A stretch of 64,000 bases of DNA, taken from contig NZ_CP087184.1 in the NCBI RefSeq assembly GCF_024749045.1, positions 6,014,001-6,078,000 on the forward strand, read 5' to 3'. Below the pieces are notes generated by a model. It was not told the origin of the DNA. It made no database searches and worked only from the letters and a program-made list of their open reading frames with translations. This DNA comes from Pseudomonas sp. B21-028 (lineage in GTDB: Bacteria; Pseudomonadota; Gammaproteobacteria; Pseudomonadales; Pseudomonadaceae). How positions within the stretch are numbered: position 1 is the first letter of the stretch; the number at the start of each line of letters is the position of its first letter. A program made the translations under genes and the position numbers. Below are positions 1 to 7,270 of the stretch, piece after piece.

Positions 1-99
1 TTCAAGGCGGGTGTATATGTGCAGGACAACACCGGCTACCCCACCGAAGGTGGAAAAGTGTCGTTCAGCCTGCTGGAAATCAAACACACCGCTCTTTAA
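1..99 (+). CDS. Alginate lyase, PL7 family, C-terminal fragment (5' end outside window)
   Basis: Frame 1 reads from the window edge to a TAA at 97-99 and gives the last 32 residues of a protein. They contain FKAGVYVQDNTGY, the conserved C-terminal strand of polysaccharide lyase family 7 (YxKAGxYxQ), which is also present in the complete gene at 398-1066. The fragment is therefore the end of a second, adjacent PL7 lyase that cleaves alginate by beta-elimination. A strong terminator follows at once. The tails differ (SLLEIKHTAL here, SKLDIDHNT in the neighbour), so these are diverged tandem paralogues and not an assembly duplicate. The incompleteness is due only to the window boundary. Confidence 0.85.
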   Translation, partial: FKAGVYVQDNTGYPTEGGKVSFSLLEIKHTAL

Positions 100-118
100 C
101 TATTGCTCCATCTTTGAA

Positions 119-146
119 GGCATCCGCTTCCGGATGCCTTTTTTTT
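119..146 (+). terminator. Rho-independent terminator after the first alginate lyase
   Basis: The arms GGCATCC and GGATGCC flank a short GCTTCC loop and are followed by a run of eight T, 19 bp after the stop codon. The rest of the gap to 397 shows no gene. Confidence 0.85.
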
Positions 147-397
147 GTCCGTATGCGACGAAGAGCCAAATGGCCATGTGCCAATTGTTCCGCGAAAAAT
201 CAGCTTGGCCGACAAACGGTCATCTGTCTCGGGCACAAAAGCGGCAAACGCAACTCTGACGGACTGTTGACGCCAACCCTCCGCCGAACGAATGTGCCAA
301 ATACTCGCTCGCGCTTCCATCTGGCCTCAGCAAAAGCGCGTCTTAGAGCCTCCGGCTGTGGCGTAAATCATTTCTTCTTCTCAGAAAGGATCCGAAC

Positions 398-1066
398 ATG
401 GTCGATCTTGCAACCTGGAACCTGAGCATCCCTGAAGGCAGTCCGCCGAAAACCATCGAAACCCCTCGGCTGGTGGATGGATTCCGGGACAAATATTTCA
501 ACTCCGAAGGCAGCACCGTGTATTTCTGGTCGCCCGTCACCGGGACCAAGACCGAAAACGCGATCTACCCACGCAGCGAATTGCGCGAGACCTACAGGGA
601 CGGCACCTTGCGCAACTGGCTGTATCCCGATGCCGACAATAAATTGAGCGCGACCCTGGTCGTCAACCAGGTGCCCAGCAGCGGCAAGATCGTGATCGGT
701 CAGATTCATGCCAAGGACAGCAGCAAACCCATGGTGAAACTGGAATACCAGTACAAGGACGCCAGCGACACCGGCGACATCGTCGCCAAAGTGCGCATGC
801 GCCCCGATGACAGCAAGGGCCGGGTCATCACAGTCGCCAGCGGTGTGAAACTTTCTCAGGCGTTCTCTTATCGGATCCACCTGGATCGGACCGGGGACCT
901 GGGTATCACCGCGGCGGGTCGTAGCTGGTACACCACCATCAGCTCCACGTGGCGGGTCAGGCCGCTGTATTTCAAGGCCGGGGTGTATGTGCAGGACAAC
1001 ACGGGCTATACCAGCGAAGGCGGGAAAGTGACGTTCAGCAAGCTGGATATCGATCACAACACCTGA
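398..1066 (+). CDS. Alginate lyase, polysaccharide lyase family 7
   Basis: The 222-residue protein is a single PL7 (alginate lyase 2) jelly-roll domain. Three family motifs are visible: RSELRE in the first third (RxELR, substrate binding), QIHA near residue 109 (the QIH/QVH signature of PL7, with the catalytic His), and YFKAGVYVQ near the C terminus with the catalytic Tyr. The start has AAAGGA about 7 bp upstream. There is no signal peptide, so the enzyme may act in the cytoplasm or leave by a non-Sec route; intracellular and short secreted PL7 enzymes are both known. It sits directly downstream of a second PL7 gene (1-99). The likely role is cleavage of alginate polymer or oligomers. Confidence 0.88.
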   Translation: MVDLATWNLSIPEGSPPKTIETPRLVDGFRDKYFNSEGSTVYFWSPVTGTKTENAIYPRSELRETYRDGTLRNWLYPDADNKLSATLVVNQVPSSGKIVIGQIHAKDSSKPMVKLEYQYKDASDTGDIVAKVRMRPDDSKGRVITVASGVKLSQAFSYRIHLDRTGDLGITAAGRSWYTTISSTWRVRPLYFKAGVYVQDNTGYTSEGGKVTFSKLDIDHNT

Positions 1067-1138
1067 TATCGCCTCAGGCGCCGCAGCAGCGAAATGCTGC
1101 GCGCCTGCCCTTCTGAAAATCTCGTAGGAATCCGCTCC

Positions 1139-1261
1139 TTGTGGCGAGGGGATTTATCCCCGCTGGGCTGCGAAGCGGCCCCTTCTTTCGTCGGACTCAC
1201 CCTTCACCTCAAGGTTTACGGCGGCTACGCCACCGAGCGGGAGCAAGCTCCCTCGCCACAG
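1139..1261. repeat. Dispersed inverted repeat, GTGGCGAGGGGATTTATCCCC class
   Basis: The left arm begins GTGGCGAGGGG and continues with the ATTTATCCCCGCTGGGCTGCG core; the right arm ends CCCTCGCCAC. The same class recurs at 11809, 31909, 36793, 45475 and 63726. It is the main content of the 1067-1425 gap, where I see no gene. Confidence 0.8.
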
Positions 1262-1425
1262 GGGTTGCGGACGTCCTACAGGTCGGTTGTTGCGCCGAAA
1301 ATCGCCTTCTATAGTTCGGCTCGTCTGCTGGCTTTGGTCAGGGACAGGGTTTCGCAGCCCGGGTGAGTTAGAATCACAACCGTCAAAAATCGACATAGGA
1401 AGATTTCCCTACGTTCGGCTTTTTA

Positions 1426-1502
1426 TGGCGGCTGTGTGTGGGAGATCCTCGGATCTGCCGAGTTCCTAACTCCTCGGTCTGCGAACCTGCATACGGCTGC
1501 CA
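1426..1502 (+). ncRNA. Candidate structured leader RNA (three-stem junction) upstream of a small Pseudomonas protein
   Basis: A 13-bp closing stem pairs 1426-1438 with 1490-1502, including G-U pairs. Inside it are two hairpins: AGATCC/GGATCT (1443-1448 with 1451-1456) and CCGAG/CTCGG (1458-1462 with 1473-1477). The result is a compact three-way junction ending 57 bp before the ATG at 1559. From memory, similar leaders precede small DUF3077/DUF6124-type genes in Pseudomonas, and the fold resembles the C4 antisense RNA family; neither point could be checked here. It could be a cis-regulatory leader, a small RNA or a repeat element. Confidence 0.5.
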
Positions 1503-1558
1503 CCCATTTGTTTCGCAGCAAACGGCGGCAATTTCTTCGTTTGAGTTGGGAAATAATC

Positions 1559-1843
1559 ATGAACACTGAACAGTCGCCCCGCCGCTTCACCCCACTAACT
1601 CCAATCGCAACCACCGAACCCGTCCTGTTCATCGACAGCGCGGCCTCACTCCCCGAACTCCACGCCTGCGCCAGCGAACGTTTGCACGCCACACTCGACT
1701 ACCTGACGCTCATGGCCTGCGCCACCCTGCGCGATTCCGCCGCCAGCGACTTCAATACCCTCACCAATGTCGCCCGGATTCTGGTTCAGGATGTCACCGA
1801 CGTGTTTGGGGTGATTGAACAACGTGGGCTCGAAGGAAAATAA
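1559..1843 (+). CDS. Small Pseudomonas hypothetical protein (DUF3077/DUF6124-like)
   Basis: This is a 94-residue soluble protein starting MNTEQSPRRFTPL. A Pro/Thr-rich N terminus is followed by a probably all-helical body (LHACASERL, YLTLMACATL). There is no signal peptide or membrane segment. The arrangement (N-terminal low complexity, then a helical pair containing Leu, Cys and Ala) resembles the small DUF3077/DUF6124 proteins common in fluorescens-group genomes; the family assignment is a guess. The ATG follows the structured leader at 1426-1502. An upstream in-frame ATG at 1436 would run through that structured element and is not preferred. The function is unknown. Confidence 0.6.
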   Translation: MNTEQSPRRFTPLTPIATTEPVLFIDSAASLPELHACASERLHATLDYLTLMACATLRDSAASDFNTLTNVARILVQDVTDVFGVIEQRGLEGK

Positions 1844-1850
1844 AAAACCT

Positions 1851-1876
1851 GTGGGAGCGAGCCCGCTCGCGATGCG
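1851..1876. repeat. Single REP element (GTGGGAGCGAGC class)
   Basis: One copy of the REP unit GTGGGAGCGAGCCCGCTCGCG without a closely spaced inverted partner. The rest of the gap to 2030 shows no gene. Confidence 0.65.
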
Positions 1877-2022
1877 CTGGTTCAGCAACATGAACTGACA
1901 CAACGCTATCCCGAACAAGCTCGCACCCGTTGAATCTGGTGAGCGGGCGCCTGGACGCCCAAAACGTCGGAAGCTGCTGTATTTCATATCGAATATCAAA
2001 TATGCCAAAAAGTGCAAAAACC

Positions 2023-2048
2023 TATAAAGAACTGTCATCTATGACAGT
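2023..2048. promoter_or_regulatory. Candidate operator: TATAAA plus perfect palindrome, upstream of the I78-like gene
   Basis: TATAAA (2023-2028) is followed two bases later by ACTGTCAT-CT-ATGACAGT (2031-2048), an 8-bp perfect inverted repeat with a 2-nt spacer. The same arrangement at the same spacing precedes the next gene (2439-2463). No good -35 box is visible, so an activator or alternative sigma factor is possible. Confidence 0.5.
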
Positions 2049-2124
2049 AGCTTTCAACATTACAAAGTTTCAGGCTGGCTCCACCCCGTTTGTAAACGGA
2101 GGCCCATACAAAGGGAGCTTATCT

Positions 2125-2397
2125 ATGAAAAATACATTACTGATCCTTGCATCGACCCTGTTGTTAGGCGCAACCGCCCATGCGCAGGCCGCCTGCGATG
2201 CAGCACTCGTCCAGGATCTTATTGGCAAAAAATTCGACGCCGCTACTGAGAAGGATGCAAAGGCTCGAGCGGGAGCGGATATCGTAAGAAGCACATCGCC
2301 AGGAGGGATCTTTATGACTAAAGAAGGAAAAAAGGATAATCGCCTCAGCATTATGGTCGACGGAGAAGGCAATATAAAGAGCATCGACTGTAACTAG
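2125..2397 (+). CDS. Secreted peptidase-inhibitor-like protein, I78 family
   Basis: The 90-residue precursor starts with a clear Sec signal (MKNTLLILASTLLLGATAHAQA), probably cleaved before ACDAA, giving a mature domain of about 70 residues. The mature part matches the I78 inhibitor pattern: CD near the N terminus, a Q-LIGK segment, an AGAD-VR strand, a PGG turn, RLSIMVD, and a C-terminal Cys that could pair with the first. Members are small periplasmic or secreted serine-protease inhibitors. AAGGGAGC lies 8 bp before the ATG. Codon use is AT-richer than in the neighbours, suggesting an accessory gene. It shares a promoter palindrome with the Ig-like gene downstream. The inhibitory activity is inferred. 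Confidence 0.75.
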   Translation: MKNTLLILASTLLLGATAHAQAACDAALVQDLIGKKFDAATEKDAKARAGADIVRSTSPGGIFMTKEGKKDNRLSIMVDGEGNIKSIDCN

Positions 2398-2438
2398 CCA
2401 GCCATGGAATATTAAGACCAGGAAAAACGCAAAAAATA

Positions 2439-2463
2439 TATAAATAACTGTCAGTTATGACAG
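2439..2463. promoter_or_regulatory. Second copy of the candidate operator, upstream of the Ig-like gene
   Basis: TATAAA (2439-2444), one base, then AACTGTCA-GT-TATGACAG. The core CTGTCA-N4-TGACAG lies at 2448-2463. Spacing between TATAAA and the palindrome is the same as at 2023-2048. Confidence 0.5.
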
Positions 2464-2567
2464 GTCACATGAACGCCAATTTTTTCCATCATGAAACCAG
2501 CACCACTGCAAATCTAACGGTGCTTTTAACGAACATTTATCATCGAAAATAAAAGGGAGTACATGAC

Positions 2568-2846
2568 ATGGCACAAACACCAGTCATCCACGGAAATGGC
2601 GGAGGTGGAGTTGGCCCTACACCCAGACTTTGGGGAACGGCAGAGCCTAACCACTCAGTTAGAATTGTACAGGCTAATACTGGCGTAGTATTTGGACAAG
2701 GGGTAGCGGGTCCCGATGGACAATGGGCCATCGACGTAAACCTCAATACCGACCAGTGGGTTCAACTTCAAGCTCAATCCTATGTAGTTCAAGGTGATCC
2801 CAGCACAGAATCAGGTTATAGCAACTCTGTAAATTTACAGAGATAA
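2568..2846 (+). CDS. Small standalone bacterial Ig-like domain protein
   Basis: The 92-residue protein is almost entirely one beta-sandwich repeat of the bacterial Ig-like type found in large adhesins: LWGTAEPNHSVRIV, a Gly-rich turn, then PDGQWAIDVNLNTDQW and a closing strand ending SNSVNLQR. There is no signal peptide or membrane anchor. AAAGGGAG sits about 10 bp before the ATG, and an overlapping ATG at 2563 is out of frame. Codon use (AGA, GTA, TTA) is AT-richer than the core genome. The upstream palindrome matches that of the I78-like gene, so the two are probably co-regulated but separately transcribed. The function is unknown; it could be an effector, an adhesive subunit or a binding partner. 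Confidence 0.7.
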   Translation: MAQTPVIHGNGGGGVGPTPRLWGTAEPNHSVRIVQANTGVVFGQGVAGPDGQWAIDVNLNTDQWVQLQAQSYVVQGDPSTESGYSNSVNLQR

Positions 2847-2867
2847 CAGCATCACTTGCTGTTAATC

Positions 2868-2896
2868 ATAAAAACCCGCATCTGCGGGTTTTTATG
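2868..2896. terminator. Bidirectional terminator between the Ig-like gene and fba
   Basis: AAAAACCCGCA and TGCGGGTTTTT form a hairpin with A and T runs on both sides. It can serve the plus-strand gene ending at 2846 and the minus-strand fba ending at 2908. Confidence 0.85.
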
Positions 2897-2907
2897 ATTC
2901 CAAAGAC

Positions 2908-3972
2908 TTAGTTGACCTTGGCGTTCAACTCACCTTTCAGATAACGCTGGAACATCGCTTCCATGGAGATCGGCTTGATCTTCGAAGCATTACCCGCCGT
3001 ACCAAACGCCTCATAACGCGCAATGCACACATCACGCATTGCAGTCACGGTCGCGCCAAAGAACTTGCGCGGATCGAACTCGCTCGGGTTGGTCGCCATC
3101 AAGCGGCGCATGGCGCCGGTAGAGGCCAGGCGCAGGTCGGTATCGATGTTGACCTTGCGCACGCCGTGCTTGATGCCCTCGACGATTTCCTCGACCGGCA
3201 CGCCGTAGGTTTCCTTGATGTCGCCACCGTACTGGTTGATGATCGCCAGCCACTCCTGCGGCACCGAGGACGAGCCGTGCATCACCAGGTGGGTGTTGGG
3301 GATGCGCTTGTGGATTTCCTTGATGCGGTCGATCGCCAGCACGTCACCGGTGGGCGGCTTGGTGAACTTGTAGGCGCCGTGGCTGGTGCCGATGGCGATG
3401 GCCAGGGCATCGACCTGGGTTTTCTTGACGAAATCAGCGGCTTCTTCCGGGTCGGTCAGCATCTGGCTGTGATCCAGCACGCCTTCGGCACCGATACCGT
3501 CTTCTTCACCGGCCATGCCGGTTTCCAGCGAGCCGAGGCAACCCAGCTCACCTTCCACCGAAACGCCGCAGGCGTGGGCCATGGCAACGGTTTGTTGGGT
3601 GACGCGTACGTTGTATTCGTAGTCGGTCGGGGTCTTGCCGTCTTCGCCCAGGGAACCGTCCATCATCACCGAGCTGAAGCCCAGTTGGATGGAGCGCTGG
3701 CAGACGTCAGGGCTGGTGCCGTGGTCCTGGTGCATGCACACCGGGATGTGCGGGAACTCTTCGATTGCCGCCAGGATCAGGTGACGCAGGAACGGCGCGC
3801 CGGCGTATTTGCGGGCGCCGGCCGAGGCCTGGACGATTACCGGAGAGTCGGTCTTGTCAGCGGCTTCCATGATGGCGCGCATCTGCTCAAGGTTGTTGAC
3901 GTTAAAGGCTGGGACGCCGTAGCCGAATTCGGCTGCGTGGTCCAGCATCTGACGCATGCTGATAAGTGCCAT
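2908..3972 (-). CDS. fba: Fructose-1,6-bisphosphate aldolase, class II (Calvin-cycle subtype)
   Basis: This 354-residue enzyme reversibly cleaves fructose-1,6-bisphosphate to DHAP and glyceraldehyde-3-phosphate. Class II hallmarks are visible: [12 protein letters not shown] with zinc-ligand His residues and the catalytic Asp (around residues 80-90), [22 protein letters not shown], and [11 protein letters not shown]. The length fits the Calvin-cycle subtype. The start [13 protein letters not shown] is the conserved N terminus. It closes a minus-strand block running tkt, epd, pgk, two small lipoproteins, fba, the same order as around PA0548-PA0555 of P. aeruginosa. In Pseudomonas it works mainly in gluconeogenesis and the cyclic Entner-Doudoroff route. 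Confidence 0.97.
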   Translation of the reverse strand: MALISMRQMLDHAAEFGYGVPAFNVNNLEQMRAIMEAADKTDSPVIVQASAGARKYAGAPFLRHLILAAIEEFPHIPVCMHQDHGTSPDVCQRSIQLGFSSVMMDGSLGEDGKTPTDYEYNVRVTQQTVAMAHACGVSVEGELGCLGSLETGMAGEEDGIGAEGVLDHSQMLTDPEEAADFVKKTQVDALAIAIGTSHGAYKFTKPPTGDVLAIDRIKEIHKRIPNTHLVMHGSSSVPQEWLAIINQYGGDIKETYGVPVEEIVEGIKHGVRKVNIDTDLRLASTGAMRRLMATNPSEFDPRKFFGATVTAMRDVCIARYEAFGTAGNASKIKPISMEAMFQRYLKGELNAKVN

Positions 3973-4110
3973 TGTGTATCTCTCCCGTCGAGGGTCGTTA
4001 ATCGTACCAGCCTGCCGCAGCGGCGGTGGCTATTCAAGTCATTGCGGGTCAGGGGGTAGCCCTCGGCCGCGAATTCGGTGTTACCTGTATCTTCAGCGTT
4101 CACAGAACCC

Positions 4111-4199
4111 TGTGGGAGCGAGCCTGCTCGCGATAGCGGTAGATCAGTCGACATCTGATTGGACGATATATCGCTACCGCGAGCAGGCTCGCTCCCACA
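4111..4199. repeat. REPIN: two inverted REP units
   Basis: GTGGGAGCGAGCCTGCTCGCG at the left and its inverse at the right flank a variable loop of about 45 bp. This is the typical REP doublet of fluorescens-group pseudomonads and recurs through the window. Confidence 0.85.
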
Positions 4200-4219
4200 T
4201 GGGTCCGTTGGGGTTTCAA

Positions 4220-4552
4220 TTACCGCGCCTTGCAACCCCGGCCAATCAAGTCATTGGTGGCAACCCAGTAGGCCAGACCTTCATCACCGTTGATGTGAAA
4301 CGCCAGCATGTCGTCGCTGTACAGCGCGCCCGACGCACCCGGCTCCTGCTTCAGGCGATAAACCTGCTCGGCCCCACCGAGGCGCACGTCGACGGCCTTG
4401 CGGGTGGCGTCGGTATAGCGCCAGAGCACCTTGGCCTCGCTGTCACAGGTCCAGGTCGTCCAACCCGCCACGGGTTCGGACGCGCTCGAAAAACCCAACT
4501 GCGCACAACCGGCCAGCAATGCCAACGCCACAACGGCGATCAAGCCTTTCAT
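4220..4552 (-). CDS. mliC: MliC-family lipoprotein (inhibitor of c-type lysozyme)
   Basis: The 110-residue precursor has the lipoprotein signal MKGLIAVVALALLAGC, with the lipobox Cys at residue 16. The mature part matches the MliC fold: WTCDSEAKVLWRY (first strand and Cys), a beta segment ending VYRLKQ, the SGALY motif corresponding to the lysozyme-contacting SGxxY loop, and a C-terminal Cys for a disulphide. Members protect peptidoglycan from host and predator c-type lysozymes. GAGGAA precedes the chosen ATG; an extended upstream reading frame has no lipoprotein signal and was not used. The equivalent P. aeruginosa position holds a small hypothetical gene. Confidence 0.8.
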   Translation of the reverse strand: MKGLIAVVALALLAGCAQLGFSSASEPVAGWTTWTCDSEAKVLWRYTDATRKAVDVRLGGAEQVYRLKQEPGASGALYSDDMLAFHINGDEGLAYWVATNDLIGRGCKAR

Positions 4553-4608
4553 CCGTGTTCCTCGACCGGCGACGCATGTCGCCGGCCATGAGTTAAAGGT
4601 CAGACCCG

Positions 4609-4830
4609 TCAAGGACAACCATGTTCCTTGGTCGGGGTTTGCGTTTCGTATTTGTCCAGACCGTCCGGCCCGGAGCGCTTGTTCAGCACCGGGTTGGTTT
4701 CCGCCTGCCAGTTCGCCTGGTAGCAGCCTGGCTCCGGATCGCTGGCGGCCGGTTCCGGCGTCGCTTGCGGGTGACTCCCGCAAGCGACCAGGGCCGCGGT
4801 CAACAACAAAAGCGTCCACGTCTTGACCAT
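4609..4830 (-). CDS. Small lipoprotein of unknown function
   Basis: A 73-residue precursor with a strong lipoprotein signal, MVKTWTLLLLTAALVAC (lipobox LVAC, Cys 17). The mature 57 residues are Pro/Glu-rich at first (TPEPAASDPEPGCYQANW) and contain Cys residues in GCYQ and at HGC near the end that could form a disulphide. GGAG lies about 9 bp upstream of the ATG. It lies between pgk and the MliC-like gene on the same strand, and a comparable small gene occupies this place in P. aeruginosa. No function can be assigned. Confidence 0.75.
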   Translation of the reverse strand: MVKTWTLLLLTAALVACGSHPQATPEPAASDPEPGCYQANWQAETNPVLNKRSGPDGLDKYETQTPTKEHGCP

Positions 4831-4861
4831 AAAAACACTCCCTTGCCTGGTCAATGCAGCC

Positions 4862-6025
4862 TCAGGCCTTGGCCCGGCTTTCCAGGACTTCCACCGCTGG
4901 CAACACTTTGCCCTCGACGAACTCGAGGAACGCGCCACCGCCGGTGGAAATGTAGGAGATCTGCTCGGCCACGCCATATTTGTCGATCGCCGCCAGGGTG
5001 TCGCCGCCACCCGCGATGGAGAACGCAGCACTGTCGGCAATAGCCTGGGCCAGAACCTTGGTACCGTTGCCGAACTGGTCGAACTCGAACACACCGACCG
5101 GGCCGTTCCACAGGATAGTCCCGGAAGATTTCAACAGTTCGGCAAAGTTGGCCGCGGTCTGTGGGCCGATGTCCAGGATCATGTCGTCGTCGGCTACGTC
5201 AGCGATGGCCTTGACGGTAGCAGTAGCGCTTTCAGCGAACTCCTTGGCGACCACCACGTCCACCGGCAGCGGCACGCTGACCTTGGCGGCGATGTCGCGG
5301 GCGGTGTCCAGCAGATCCGGTTCGTACAGGGACTTGCCGACTGGATGACCGGCTGCGGCGAGGAAGGTGTTGGCGATACCACCGCCGACGATCAACTGGT
5401 CGCAGATCTGGCTCAGGCTGTTGAGTACGTCGAGCTTTGTCGACACCTTGGAACCCGCGACGATGGCCGCCATCGGCTTGGCCGGTGCGCCCAGGGCCTT
5501 GCCCAGTGCATCCAGCTCGGCTGCCAGCAGCGGGCCGGCCGCGGCGACCTTGGCGAACTTCGCCACGCCGTGGGTCGAACCTTCGGCGCGGTGGGCGGTG
5601 CCGAAAGCGTCCATCACGAATACGTCGCACAGGGCTGCGTATTGCTGGGCCAGCTCGTCGGCGTTCTTTTTCTCGCCCTTGTTGAAGCGCACGTTTTCGA
5701 ACAGCACGACATCACCGGCCTTCACGTCGACACCGCCCAGGTAATCAGCCACCAGCGGCACTTCGCGACCCAGGGCGCGGCTCAGGTAGTCGGCCACGGG
5801 CTTGAGGCTGTTTTCGGCCGAGAATTCGCCTTCGGTCGGACGGCCCAGGTGGGAGCAGACCATCACGGCCGCACCTTTTTCCAGGGCCAGCTTGATGGTC
5901 GGCAGCGAGGCCAGGATACGCGCATCGCTGGTGACGACACCGTCCTTGACAGGGACGTTGAGGTCTTCGCGGATCAGTACGCGCTTACCTTGCAGATCGA
6001 GGTCGGACATCTTCAACACGGTCAT
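4862..6025 (-). CDS. pgk: Phosphoglycerate kinase
   Basis: The 387-residue enzyme interconverts 1,3-bisphosphoglycerate plus ADP and 3-phosphoglycerate plus ATP. Family features in order: [11 protein letters not shown] (substrate-binding Arg), [15 protein letters not shown], the hinge helix, WNGPVGVFE, and the nucleotide loop GGGDTLAAI with [10 protein letters not shown] near the end. The start at 6025 gives [10 protein letters not shown], the conserved N terminus; a frame-compatible ATG nine bases upstream is less likely. It lies 24 bp downstream of epd on the same strand, so the two are probably co-transcribed. Confidence 0.97.
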   Translation of the reverse strand: MTVLKMSDLDLQGKRVLIREDLNVPVKDGVVTSDARILASLPTIKLALEKGAAVMVCSHLGRPTEGEFSAENSLKPVADYLSRALGREVPLVADYLGGVDVKAGDVVLFENVRFNKGEKKNADELAQQYAALCDVFVMDAFGTAHRAEGSTHGVAKFAKVAAAGPLLAAELDALGKALGAPAKPMAAIVAGSKVSTKLDVLNSLSQICDQLIVGGGIANTFLAAAGHPVGKSLYEPDLLDTARDIAAKVSVPLPVDVVVAKEFAESATATVKAIADVADDDMILDIGPQTAANFAELLKSSGTILWNGPVGVFEFDQFGNGTKVLAQAIADSAAFSIAGGGDTLAAIDKYGVAEQISYISTGGGAFLEFVEGKVLPAVEVLESRAKA

Positions 6026-6049
6026 GGGTCGCAATTCCTGGGTAACTGT

Positions 6050-7105
6050 TTAGAGAGCAGGTTTTTTAGAAGCGGTTTGCAGGTAATGCCCGGCAACATC
6101 CAGCATTCGGTTGGCAAAACCCCATTCGTTGTCGAACCAGGCCAGGATGTTCACCAGCCTCGGGCCGGATACGCGGGTCTGGCTGGCATCGACGATGGCC
6201 GAATGTGGGTCATGGTTAAAATCACAACTGGCATGAGGCAACTCGGTATAGGCCAGCAGGCCTTTGAGCGGGCCGCTGGTAGCGGCTTCGCGCAGGATCC
6301 GGTTGACCTCGGTGGCGTCGGTATCACTCACGGTCTGCATCGTCATATCGAGGCAGGACACGTTGACCGTCGGCACTCGCACGGCTTTGGCCTGAATTCT
6401 CCCCGCAAGTTCCGGCAGCAGCCGTTCAATGCCTCGCGCCAGACCAGTGGACACCGGAATCACCGACTGGAACGCCGAGCGGGTGCGGCGCAAGTCTTCG
6501 TGATGATAGGCGTCGATCACCGGCTGATCGTTCATCGCCGAATGGATAGTTGTGATCGACACGTATTCCAGGCCAATCGCCTGATCCAGCAGGCGCAACA
6601 GCGGCACGCCACAATTGGTGGTGCAGGAAGCGTTGGATACCAGCAACTCATGGCCGGTCAGGCAATCCTGATTCACGCCGTAGACGATGGTGGCGTCCAC
6701 ATCCGCTTCACTGGCCATCGGTTGGGAAAACAGCACCCGTGGTGCACCGGCAGCGAGGAACCGCTCACCGTCTTCGCGGGTGTGGTAGGCGCCGGAACAC
6801 TCGAGCACCAGATCGACGCCCAGGGACGCCCAATCGATGCCTTCGGGGGTGGCACTGCGCAGGACTTTCACGCAGTTGCCATTAATGTGCAGACAATCGC
6901 CCTCGACCCGCACTTCACCGGGAAACCGGCCATGGGTGGAGTCGAAGCGTGTCAGGTATTCGATGCTGGCCATGTCGGCCAGATCGTTGATGGCCACGAT
7001 TTCGAAGCCGGCCTCTGCCCCTCGCTCGAACAATGCACGCAAGACGCAACGACCAATCCGGCCGTAGCCGTTGAGTGCAACTTTGTAGGGGCGCGGTTGG
7101 GGCAT
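6050..7105 (-). CDS. epd: D-erythrose-4-phosphate dehydrogenase
   Basis: This 351-residue member of the GAPDH superfamily has an N-terminal Rossmann motif (GYGRIGRCVLRALF, residues 11-24) and the catalytic signature SNASCTTNC near residue 155. The position between tkt and pgk and divergence from classical GapA (for example LARGIERLLPEL) indicate Epd, which oxidises erythrose-4-phosphate to 4-phosphoerythronate for pyridoxal-5'-phosphate synthesis, as at PA0551. The chosen start, MPQPRPYKVALNGYGRIG, has AGAGAG upstream; a longer frame would extend into REP DNA. GAPDH side activity cannot be excluded. Confidence 0.92.
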   Translation of the reverse strand: MPQPRPYKVALNGYGRIGRCVLRALFERGAEAGFEIVAINDLADMASIEYLTRFDSTHGRFPGEVRVEGDCLHINGNCVKVLRSATPEGIDWASLGVDLVLECSGAYHTREDGERFLAAGAPRVLFSQPMASEADVDATIVYGVNQDCLTGHELLVSNASCTTNCGVPLLRLLDQAIGLEYVSITTIHSAMNDQPVIDAYHHEDLRRTRSAFQSVIPVSTGLARGIERLLPELAGRIQAKAVRVPTVNVSCLDMTMQTVSDTDATEVNRILREAATSGPLKGLLAYTELPHASCDFNHDPHSAIVDASQTRVSGPRLVNILAWFDNEWGFANRMLDVAGHYLQTASKKPAL

Positions 7106-7159
7106 GGGGCTCTCTGATTTGAGTGAATCCATGAATATGGCGCTGAACATTGGATTGTC

Positions 7160-7245
7160 ATCGCGGGCAAGCCTTGCTCCCACAGATTGGCATTTCCCTG
7201 TGGGAATACACATCCTTTGGGAGCAAGGCTTGCCCGCGATAGCGC
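7160..7245. repeat. REPIN, GGGAGCAAGGCTTGCCCGCG variant
   Basis: Two inverted REP units of the CGGGCAAGCCTTGCTCCCA variant lie between epd and tkt. They could form an mRNA hairpin between the two genes. Confidence 0.8.
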
Positions 7246-7270
7246 CAGAACAGGCGATACATTCCTGGAC

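Noticed and set aside
1139..1261. Possible CRISPR-like or tandem repeat
   Set aside because: Units are palindromic and dispersed with no regular spacers; they are REP-type elements, and no cas genes are present.
4823..7117. Long plus-strand open frame across pgk and epd
   Set aside because: It is antisense to two unambiguous enzymes; no start context or family similarity is visible.
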